Shown piece by piece: positions 1 to 5,249 of a DNA stretch of 5,249 nt. A model generated the notes under the pieces. It was not told where the DNA came from, searched no databases, and was given only the letters and a program-made list of their open reading frames with translations. How positions within the stretch are numbered: position 1 is the stretch's first letter; every line of letters begins with the position of its first letter. The position numbers and the translations under genes are program-made. Source of the stretch: Pseudomonadota bacterium (lineage in GTDB: Bacteria > Myxococcota_A > Polyangia > Fen-1088); assembly GCA_017881285.1 (NCBI GenBank), contig JADGRD010000321.1, positions 1 through 5,249 on the forward strand. Reading direction: 5' to 3'.

Positions 1-734
1 TCGAGGAAGTCGACAGCGCGCTGGCCGAGGCGGTGAACCGCACCGTCCGGCGCGGCGGCAAGATCCTGATTCCCGCCTTCGCCCTCGAACGCGCCCAGGA
101 GGTCGTCTACGCGCTCAAGCGCCTGCGCGCCGCCCAGCGCGTCCCCACCGTGCCGGTGTACGTGGACTCGCCGCTCACCGTCAAGCTGACCGACGTCTTC
201 AAGATGCACCCCGAGTGCTACGACAAGCAGACCTACGCCCGCCTGGTCGGCGGCGACCCGCCCTTCGAGTTCGACGGACTTCACTACGTGTCGGACGTGG
301 AAGAGTCGAAAGCCATCGCGGCCCAGCCCGGGCCGTGCATCATCATCGCCGCCAGCGGCATGTGCGAAGCCGGACGCATCCTGCACCACCTGCGCGAGGG
401 CGTGGAGGATCAGCGGAACACGATTCTCATCGTCGGCTTCCAGGCCCAGCACACCCTTGGCCGCCGCATCGTCGAACGCCACCAGGAGGTCAAGGTATTC
501 GGTGTCATGCGCCGCCTCGCCGCCGAGGTCGTGGTCTTGAATGGCTTCTCGGCCCACGCCGACCAGAAGGACCTGCTCGAATTCGCCGAGGCCGTGCGCG
601 ACCAAGGCAAGTTGCGCCAGGTGGTCCTGGTGCACGGCGAGCCACCCGCGCAGAATACGCTCATGGGCAAGCTCGCGGAGCTCGGTTTCCCGACCGTCAG
701 CGCGCCCAGCCCCGGCGACAAGCTCCGGCTGTAG
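1..734 (+). CDS. Beta-CASP metallo-beta-lactamase-fold RNA-processing nuclease-like protein, C-terminal part
   Basis: The frame is open from the left edge (codons start at base 3; 243 residues visible) to a TAG at 732-734. The internal GTG at 33 is not the real start, because coding sequence continues upstream. Visible family motifs, in order: IPAFALERAQE (visible residues 23-33), VDSPLT, AASGMCEAGRILHHL (SGM at 118-120), GFQAQHTLGRR, FSAHAD (His185) and LVHGE (His211). These match the bacterial relatives of CPSF-73/Cft2 (COG1236 type). There the SAH and LVHGE histidines correspond to beta-CASP motifs B and C and help bind the two catalytic zinc ions. The HxHxDH motif and motif A would lie in the missing N-terminal half; family members are usually about 450 residues. 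Expected role: cytoplasmic RNA endo- or exonuclease; the substrate cannot be told from sequence. Both visible active-site histidines are intact, so there is no sign of decay. The next gene converges on it with a two-base gap. Confidence 0.93.
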   Translation, partial: EEVDSALAEAVNRTVRRGGKILIPAFALERAQEVVYALKRLRAAQRVPTVPVYVDSPLTVKLTDVFKMHPECYDKQTYARLVGGDPPFEFDGLHYVSDVEESKAIAAQPGPCIIIAASGMCEAGRILHHLREGVEDQRNTILIVGFQAQHTLGRRIVERHQEVKVFGVMRRLAAEVVVLNGFSAHADQKDLLEFAEAVRDQGKLRQVVLVHGEPPAQNTLMGKLAELGFPTVSAPSPGDKLRL

Positions 735-736
735 GA

Positions 737-1597
737 CTAGACCAGGCGATCGAGCAGGTACCTCGCGACGGTGCGGGCGTCGCCGTGCACGCCCTCGAGG
801 GCGTTGCAGCGGCGCGAGACGGTTTCGAGCGCGCGCAGGACCTGCACGGGATTGCGTTGCGCCGCGACCGCGTGCTTGAACATTTCCAGCAGCCCCTTGC
901 CGCGCGAAATCAGCTTGGGCTTGAACACGGCGCCGGGTTGGTAGGGCGCGAAGAGGACCACCCCAACCGGCACCGGCTTGGGCGCGCGCGCCGGGGCGAG
1001 CTCGTGCAGCCAGTGGGAAAGCGCGTTCCCGGGCTCCAGCCAGTTGTGCCGCCGCGAGGGATACGGGATGACGGAATTGCCCTCGAGCACGGCATAGTCG
1101 TCGGAGAAGTAGCTGGCCCCGCACGCCACCAGGGCGCGCACGAGGGTGCTCTTGCCCGTGCCCGGACCGCCCGGAATCACGATGACGCGATCCCGCCAGC
1201 CGACCACGCCCGCGCGCAGGAAGACCTTGCGCGGCGAGCGTTCGGCGACGAGCCACTTGAGATTGTCCTCGAACGCGTCGGCGATGTCCGCGGCCTCGGA
1301 AGAGCGGACCAGCGGCCGGCCGTCGGAGAGCAGGAGATAGCTCGCACCACTCTCGGAGAGGGTCGCGGGCATGGTGCGCAGGGTATAGGCGCGCTCCGGT
1401 GCCTTGCCGGGGGTGGCAAGCGCGCCCGGCGGCAATCGTTCGAGGAGCGTCCGGTACAGGGAAGCGTCGTCGGACCGCATGTCCCACGCCACGCCGAACG
1501 CGCCGTACCTCCCACGCGAGAAATCACCCTCGTGCGCCACGCGCGTCTCTGGCCGCCGTACCTCGATCTCCTGGGTCATCAATCTCGTGTTTTCCAT
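737..1597 (-). CDS. HPr kinase-like P-loop protein (HprK-related serine kinase family)
   Basis: This is a 286-residue protein if started at the ATG at 1597. An in-frame TTG at 1609 would add four residues (MGGN), but it would put the G7 run, the only Shine-Dalgarno-like sequence, inside the gene, so ATG is preferred. A further in-frame ATG at 1579 has no ribosome site. An N-terminal domain of about 120 residues has no motif I recognise. A P-loop core follows, with Walker A GGPGTGKST (143-151) and SDDYAV (165-170), matching the HprK pattern G-x4-GK-S plus a DD pair. The C-terminal part (about 205-286) resembles the tail of uncharacterised bacterial HprK-like proteins. HprK itself phosphorylates a serine of the phosphocarrier HPr; no HPr or PTS gene is visible here, so the substrate is unknown. 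There is no signal peptide or membrane segment, so it is probably cytoplasmic. Where relatives I recall have a histidine (HAGVV), this protein has Arg128. Confidence 0.85.
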   Translation of the reverse strand: MENTRLMTQEIEVRRPETRVAHEGDFSRGRYGAFGVAWDMRSDDASLYRTLLERLPPGALATPGKAPERAYTLRTMPATLSESGASYLLLSDGRPLVRSSEAADIADAFEDNLKWLVAERSPRKVFLRAGVVGWRDRVIVIPGGPGTGKSTLVRALVACGASYFSDDYAVLEGNSVIPYPSRRHNWLEPGNALSHWLHELAPARAPKPVPVGVVLFAPYQPGAVFKPKLISRGKGLLEMFKHAVAAQRNPVQVLRALETVSRRCNALEGVHGDARTVARYLLDRLV

Positions 1598-1600
1598 ATT

Positions 1601-1607
1601 CCCCCCC
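1601..1607 (-). promoter_or_regulatory. G-run acting as ribosome binding site of the HprK-like gene
   Basis: On the minus strand a run of seven G lies three bases before the ATG at 1597. It is the only purine-rich stretch close to any candidate start, so it decides the start choice. The spacing is short for a canonical Shine-Dalgarno site, so the assignment is moderate. Confidence 0.4.
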
Positions 1608-1623
1608 AACAGAAAGACTGCCG

Positions 1624-1635
1624 ATTACCTGTAAT
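1624..1635. promoter_or_regulatory. Short palindrome upstream of the HprK-like gene, possible operator
   Basis: ATTACCTGTAAT has perfect 5-bp arms (ATTAC/GTAAT) around a CT spacer. It sits 27 bases upstream of the preferred ATG, where a repressor site or the -10 region would be expected. It is AT-rich in a GC-rich setting. No matching second copy was seen in the region, and no regulator family is assigned. Confidence 0.25.
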
Positions 1636-1807
1636 GAGACTACGGCCGGTCCGCTCCGGCTTCGAGTCGCGCCCATGCCGATCTTCTTGTCGGCTCCGCG
1701 CCCAGACGCGCGTAGGCCCGCGTCCTACAAGAGCAGTCACCGTTTTCTCCAGACCGTCACAAGTTTGGCGCCAATCGGACTGGTTTACTCCGCTATGGGC
1801 AACCGTC

Positions 1808-1830
1808 CGTCGGGCCAGCCCAGCCCGACG
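1808..1830. other. 8-bp inverted repeat (hairpin or operator)
   Basis: Arms CGTCGGGC (1808-1815) and GCCCGACG (1823-1830) are perfect and flank a 7-base loop. Neither strand has a T-tract after the stem, so it is not a classical intrinsic terminator. It lies about 300 bases before the kelch gene. One such stem in about 500 GC-rich bases is not much beyond chance, so function is uncertain. Confidence 0.25.
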
Positions 1831-1981
1831 AGCTCGCTCACTCGGCTTGACACGTCGAGCTATGCTGGTCTCCCCTAGCGCGGGAACGTGGGTGCGACAT
1901 TCGTGTCAGACTGGGCTGTGCTTCCCGTCATCTATTGATGAATTGTCGCGCGATTTCGCAACGATGCCATGGCGCGCATGT

Positions 1982-1990
1982 TGCTACAAT
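1982..1990 (+). promoter_or_regulatory. Candidate extended -10 promoter for the kelch gene
   Basis: TGCTACAAT contains a TACAAT hexamer (one mismatch from TATAAT) preceded by the TGn extension. No good -35 is seen at 16-18 bases upstream, as is allowed for extended -10 promoters. Transcription would start near 1997, giving a leader of about 130 bases before the ATG at 2129. Confidence 0.3.
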
Positions 1991-2115
1991 ATGGACCGCC
2001 CATCCTGGGAAGCGCATCCCGCGGGTCACGACTGCCTGCTTCCTTGTCACCCACTGCACCGCTTCTCTTGGATGTCCCCCCGTGAAACTATCGACCATCA
2101 CGCGTCCGCTCTCGC

Positions 2116-2121
2116 AAGGAG
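2116..2121 (+). promoter_or_regulatory. Ribosome binding site of the kelch/Cys-rich gene
   Basis: AAGGAG lies seven bases before the ATG at 2129, an optimal spacing. It fixes the start of the long ORF, and the first residues after this ATG form a basic then hydrophobic export signal. Confidence 0.75.
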
Positions 2122-2128
2122 ACCCCCG

Positions 2129-5100
2129 ATGAAGCCCAGAAACGGCGCCATCATTGCCTTGGTATTTCTCGCCACCTGTAGCGAGGAGGGCCAGAAAACC
2201 AACCCACCCAACATCGAATCGGCGCGCGCGGCCCTCGGCGTATCGCCGCCCTCCGAGAGCGCGTCCTGGCAACGGGTGGGATCGAGCACCACGCCCGATG
2301 GCCGCTACTTGCAGGCCGCCGCCTACGACGAGACCCGCAAGGTTGTCGTCATGTTCGGCGGTGAGATCTTCGATCCCAACACCTACAGCGGGGCGCCCAA
2401 AGACGATACGTGGGAATGGAACCCAGCGACGGGCAAGTGGACCAACCGCACCGGCGGGACCGCGCCTGATGCGCGCTCGGGCGCGGCCATGGTCTTCGAC
2501 TCGCAACGGAACAAGTTCGTGCTCTTTGGCGGCCGCGCGGGCAGTGGCTACAACCTCGAGGACACCTGGGAGTGGGATCCCGCGACCGGCGCCTGGACGA
2601 ATGTTTCGACGGCGGGCAGCCACCCCTCTGCGCGCAGCCAGCACGCCATGGTCTACGAGAAATCGACCGGCAAGATCTTTCTTTACGGCGGCGGCCGCAG
2701 CGACCCGAATTCCTACGACGGCACGGGAGTCACGATTTCCCTCGGCGATGCCTGGGAGATGGACCCCACGACCCATGCCTGGACCGCCGTGAGCACGACC
2801 GCCGGGCCGTCGGTCCGTCACGACTTCGGCATGGTCTGGGACTCGACCCGCGCCAAGGCCGTGCTCTTCGGCGGCATGCAAATGGATATCCCCAACGCCT
2901 CAGGGGTGCCCAAGCAAGACACCTGGGAGTTCGACCCCGCGGCCGGCGCGTGGAGCGAGCGAACCGCGCCAGGCAACAAGCCTAGCCAACGCTACGCCCA
3001 CGCCATGGCCTTCGACGGCAGCCGCGGCAAGGCGGTGGTCTTCGGCGGCTGGGACATCTCGACCGGGGGGGTCCTGAGCGACCTCTGGGAGTGGGAGCCC
3101 ACCACCGGGGCATGGACCGAACGCCTGAGTGACAGCAGTGCGGCTGGCCCCGCGGGCCGTTTGTACGCCTCCATGATTTCCATCGACGGGAGCGCGCGCC
3201 TCGAGATCGTCGCCGGCGCCGTCGTCAACAATCCCTACGGCGTGTACGGAACCGGCGGCAGCTACATCGGTCCCCTGCCCATCGGCGCCTACGGCATCAC
3301 CGGATCGAGGGATGTTTGGGAGCTCGATCCCGCGGCCGCGACCTACGTCGATCGCACGGCTCCGCTCGACCTGCCCAGCGTGCGCAGCAACCACGCCATG
3401 GCGTACAACCCGACGACCGGCAAGGTCTATTTGTTCGGCGGCTACCAGAGCAACATGAGCTCCATTGCGCTCGACGACCTCTGGGAGTGGAATGGAACGA
3501 CCTGGGCCCAGGTGGCCACCGCCGTCAGGCCAATGCCTCGCGGGGACGCGGGCCTGGCCTACGATCCCGTGCGCAAATCGCTCATCCTCTTCGGCGGAAC
3601 CAGCTACTACGGCTCGCAGGTCTTCAGCGACACCTGGGAATGGACGAGCGCCGGCGGCTGGAGCCAGCTCGCCACGACCGGCAGCCCGGATGGGCTGTAC
3701 GGACATGGCATGGTGACCGACACCATCCGCGGCAAGATCCTGCTCTTCGGCGGCCTGAGTAACTACTACTGGTACTACGGGCCGGACGGTGGCATGGCCG
3801 GCGCGCCCATGAAGGATCCAATGCGCAATGAAGTGTGGGAGTGGGACGGCGCCAAGCTCTCCTGGACCAACCGCACGCCCACGACCTCCTCGCTGGTTCC
3901 CGTGGGTCGCCAGTACCCCACCCTCGCCTTCGACGAGGGCCGCGGCAAGCTGTTCCTCTACGACGGCCTCAACTACAACTACAATACCGGCGGCAGCACG
4001 AGCTCGTTCTGGGAGTGGGACACCACCTCGGCCGGCTGGGCCTGGCGCGACACCGGGGATTGGCTTAGCACCACCTCCACCACGTACGCGACCTACGATT
4101 CCATCCGCCGGCGGGAGATCATCTTTACCGACACCACCAACTACACCGGCGGGACGGACGAAACCTGGGAGCTCGACGCGCGGGGGCCGACCTGGTACGT
4201 GCGCACGCCCGCCAGCTCACCGCCTCCACGCTACAACGCCGCCATGGTCTTCGACAGCGGCCGCGGCGTCGTGGTTCTCTTCGGCGGCATCGCCAGCACC
4301 ACCGGCGCCTCGACCAACGAAACCTGGGAATACCGGGTCAGCAAGTGGGGCAACGGCGAAGGCTGCACGGCCGCCTTCGCGTCCTCCTGCGCGTCCGGCA
4401 ACTGCGCCGACGGCGTGTGCTGCGAGTCGGGTACCTGCACGGGTCCGTGCAAGTCGTGCAACGTCGCCGGTTCCGAGGGGACTTGCGTTCTCGCCAAGGC
4501 CGGAACCGAGGTCGCCGGAAGCTGCGCGAACGGGCAGGCCTGCGACGGCAACGGCAATTGCATGAGCAGCAACGGCCAGGCATGCCCCAGCGCGAGCACC
4601 TGCGCCTCGGGCTACTGCACCGACGGCGTTTGCTGCGATAGCAAGTGCAGCGGAGCCTGCGTCTCGTGCGCCATCAAGGGCCAGACGGGCAAGTGCAGCC
4701 CCTACGCGGCCGGAACGGATCCGCAGAGCGAATGCGGCAAGGGCACGGGCGTGTGCAAGTCCACTTGCGACGGCGTGGGCGCCTGCGTCTTCCCGGCGTC
4801 GGGTCAGCCGTGCGCGCCCTGCACGGTGTGCGACGGCGCGGGAACCTGCAGCATCTACGACCCCTATTGCAGCTTCGCCGGCGCCGGCGGTTCCGGCGGC
4901 TTCGGCGGCACGGGTGGTTACACCACCGCCCGCGGCGGCTCCGGTGGTTACTACACCACCAGCTACGGCGGCACGGGTGGTTACACCACCGCCCGCGGCG
5001 GCTCCGGTGGCTACTACACCACCAGCTACGGCGGCACGGGTGGTTACACCACCGCCCGCGGCGGCTCCGGTGGCTTCACCACCAGCTACGGCGGTTCCGG

Positions 5101-5249
5101 CGGCACCACCACCGCCCGCGGCGGCTCCGGCGGGTACGCCACCAACGTCGCGGGCTCCGTCGGAACAGCATCGGGCGGCTCGGGCGGCAAGGCCGACGGT
5201 GGGAGCCCCAAGGGCGGCAGCACCGGGGCCAATCCCGATGCCGGCGCCG
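2129..5249 (+). CDS. Large exported kelch-repeat, Cys-rich, Gly-repeat surface protein (3' end beyond window)
   Basis: The frame is open for 1040 codons from ATG 2129 to the right edge; I read it codon by codon and found no stop. The N-terminus MKPRN plus a hydrophobic run ends at FLATC17, a lipobox-like site with unusual Thr at -1. Cys17 is the only cysteine before residue 746. Residues about 45-735 carry twelve kelch-type repeats, each a (L/V)FGG turn followed by (D/E)xWEWDPxTGxW. FGG-position blocks begin at 75, 132, 185, 246, 304, 361, 435, 487, 539, 610, 665 and 717; those at 361, 610 and 665 are degenerate (VAGA, LYDG, IFTD). Twelve blades suggest two six-bladed propellers. Residues 746-914 hold 30 cysteines, then a Gly-rich tail with 21-residue repeats starts near 915. 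Likely a lipoprotein or secreted surface protein binding protein or glycan; the ligand is unknown. Similar layouts are common in myxobacteria. The C-terminus, and any anchor, is not visible. Confidence 0.93.
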   Translation, partial: MKPRNGAIIALVFLATCSEEGQKTNPPNIESARAALGVSPPSESASWQRVGSSTTPDGRYLQAAAYDETRKVVVMFGGEIFDPNTYSGAPKDDTWEWNPATGKWTNRTGGTAPDARSGAAMVFDSQRNKFVLFGGRAGSGYNLEDTWEWDPATGAWTNVSTAGSHPSARSQHAMVYEKSTGKIFLYGGGRSDPNSYDGTGVTISLGDAWEMDPTTHAWTAVSTTAGPSVRHDFGMVWDSTRAKAVLFGGMQMDIPNASGVPKQDTWEFDPAAGAWSERTAPGNKPSQRYAHAMAFDGSRGKAVVFGGWDISTGGVLSDLWEWEPTTGAWTERLSDSSAAGPAGRLYASMISIDGSARLEIVAGAVVNNPYGVYGTGGSYIGPLPIGAYGITGSRDVWELDPAAATYVDRTAPLDLPSVRSNHAMAYNPTTGKVYLFGGYQSNMSSIALDDLWEWNGTTWAQVATAVRPMPRGDAGLAYDPVRKSLILFGGTSYYGSQVFSDTWEWTSAGGWSQLATTGSPDGLYGHGMVTDTIRGKILLFGGLSNYYWYYGPDGGMAGAPMKDPMRNEVWEWDGAKLSWTNRTPTTSSLVPVGRQYPTLAFDEGRGKLFLYDGLNYNYNTGGSTSSFWEWDTTSAGWAWRDTGDWLSTTSTTYATYDSIRRREIIFTDTTNYTGGTDETWELDARGPTWYVRTPASSPPPRYNAAMVFDSGRGVVVLFGGIASTTGASTNETWEYRVSKWGNGEGCTAAFASSCASGNCADGVCCESGTCTGPCKSCNVAGSEGTCVLAKAGTEVAGSCANGQACDGNGNCMSSNGQACPSASTCASGYCTDGVCCDSKCSGACVSCAIKGQTGKCSPYAAGTDPQSECGKGTGVCKSTCDGVGACVFPASGQPCAPCTVCDGAGTCSIYDPYCSFAGAGGSGGFGGTGGYTTARGGSGGYYTTSYGGTGGYTTARGGSGGYYTTSYGGTGGYTTARGGSGGFTTSYGGSGGTTTARGGSGGYATNVAGSVGTASGGSGGKADGGSPKGGSTGANPDAGA
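2342..4351 (+). repeat. Twelve kelch-type protein repeats (beta-propeller region)
   Basis: Successive units of 52-74 residues share a strand ending in xxxFGG, a variable loop, DTWEWDPATGxW and a later (A/S)xRxxHAMxYD segment. This is the kelch signature of a hydrophobic strand, GG, and spaced aromatic residues. Units 6, 9 and 10 have long or degenerate loops (spacing 74 after unit 6 and 71 after unit 9), rich in Gly and Tyr. The units are diverged at DNA level, so this is an old protein repeat and not a recent DNA duplication. Propeller closure as 6+6 is inference from the count. Confidence 0.85.
4364..4870 (+). repeat. Tandem cysteine-rich modules (30 Cys in 169 residues)
   Basis: Two full modules and one partial follow each other in the protein. 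Module A (residues 746-811) contains SCASGNCADGVCC then CxxxCxSCN, GTC and paired Cys. Module B (819-886) repeats the order with TCASGYCTDGVCC, CSGACVSC and GKC. A shorter third part (887-914) has CAPCTVCDGAGTC. Such ASGxCxDGVCC modules are known to me from many exported myxobacterial proteins, but I know no assigned function. They probably form disulfide-bonded knots outside the cytoplasm, acting as a rigid stalk between propeller and tail. A metal-binding role is an alternative. Confidence 0.8.
4904..5149 (+). repeat. 63-bp coding tandem repeat, four copies (Gly/Tyr/Thr/Arg tail)
   Basis: Copies 1 (4904-4966) and 2 (4967-5029) are 63 bp and differ by a single silent base (GGT versus GGC, positions 4948 and 5011). 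Copy 3 (5030-5089) is 60 bp with one Tyr codon lost and Tyr to Phe. Copy 4 (5090-5149) is degenerate. The encoded unit is GGTGGYTTARGGSGGYYTTSY. The frame is kept throughout. High identity points to recent expansion by slippage or unequal recombination. GGTGGT-tac-ACCACC in copies 1-3 is a 6-bp inverted repeat with a 3-base loop, which could favour slippage. Confidence 0.92.

Larger units (their letters stand above)
1598..2128. other. Divergent intergenic region, non-coding, 531 bases
   Basis: This region separates the minus-strand kinase gene from the plus-strand kelch gene and must carry both promoters. It is visibly richer in A and T than the genes. It holds several short dyads: ATTAC-ct-GTAAT (1624-1635), GACGCG/CGCGTC (1705-1724), the palindrome TTGGCGCCAA (1765-1774), an 8-bp stem CGTCGGGC/GCCCGACG (1808-1830) and an imperfect palindrome at 2007-2020. 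None is followed by a U-run, so none is a standard terminator. A small open frame ending at 2132 has about 59% G or C at third positions, far below the flanking genes, and no ribosome site; I do not call it a gene. I recognise no riboswitch or sRNA. Confidence 0.7.

Noticed and set aside
1761..1780. Sigma-54-like TGGCGC-N5-TTGT on the minus strand
   Set aside because: The invariant GC of the -12 element is GT here, and the motif overlaps the TTGGCGCCAA palindrome, which explains it more simply.
1847..1866. TTGACA followed by TATGCT as a sigma-70 promoter
   Set aside because: The two hexamers are only 8 bases apart and no -10-like sequence is found at 16-19 bases from TTGACA.
1883..1907. GGAAC plus GTC spaced like an ECF sigma-factor promoter
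   Set aside because: GGAAC-N17-GTC is only a loose match to some ECF promoters, and a second example or a linked ECF sigma gene is missing.
1938..2132. Small plus-strand frame (64 codons) overlapping the kelch ATG by ATGA
   Set aside because: The ATGA overlap hinted at translational coupling, but there is no ribosome site, about 41% of third positions are A or T (unlike the flanking genes), there is no domain, and the candidate promoter lies inside it.
1928..2881. Long minus-strand open frame opposite the kelch gene start
   Set aside because: It lies antisense to the clearly coding kelch frame, is rich in Arg, Ala and Gly with repeated PLPG-type segments that are mirror images of the WEWDP repeats, and has no ribosome site or recognisable domain.
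2900..3706. Second long minus-strand open frame opposite the kelch gene
   Set aside because: It has the same origin: the repeat codons and high GC keep the antisense frame open. It shows only mirror-repeat composition.
4904..5149. CRISPR array
   Set aside because: The repeats are directly abutting, in frame and coding, with no unique spacers, so this is a protein-coding tandem repeat.

Overview
The window is GC-rich throughout its genes (third codon positions mostly G or C) and looks like myxobacterial DNA, probably Polyangiales/Myxococcota. The main reason is the third gene, which joins a long kelch-type repeat region, tandem cysteine modules built around CASGxCxDGVCC, and a Gly-Gly-rich C-terminal tail. 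From general knowledge this layout is typical of secreted or surface proteins in large myxobacterial genomes. The taxonomic call is inference; no marker gene is present.

Layout: (1) 1-734, plus strand, is the C-terminal half of a metallo-beta-lactamase/beta-CASP ribonuclease-like protein; its metal-binding N-terminal half lies to the left of the window. (2) 737-1597, minus strand, is a complete gene for an HPr-kinase-like P-loop protein. It converges on gene 1, with only two bases between the stop codons. (3) 1598-2128 is a divergent non-coding region of about 530 bases with lower GC, several short dyads, a candidate extended -10 promoter and a good ribosome binding site for the next gene. 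(4) 2129-5249, plus strand, is a very large ORF open at the right edge (1040 codons visible). It encodes a short lipoprotein-like signal, twelve kelch-type repeats, a 30-cysteine region and a Gly/Tyr/Thr/Arg tail made by a 63-bp tandem DNA repeat.

The three genes do not form an obvious pathway. Genes 1 and 2 look like cytoplasmic housekeeping or regulatory proteins, and gene 3 an exported surface protein. The most unusual material is in gene 3: a probable double propeller, a cysteine-rich stalk and a near-identical repeat tail with regularly spaced Tyr and Arg. I see no CRISPR array, tRNA, rRNA, insertion sequence, phage gene or recognisable defence or biosynthetic cluster.
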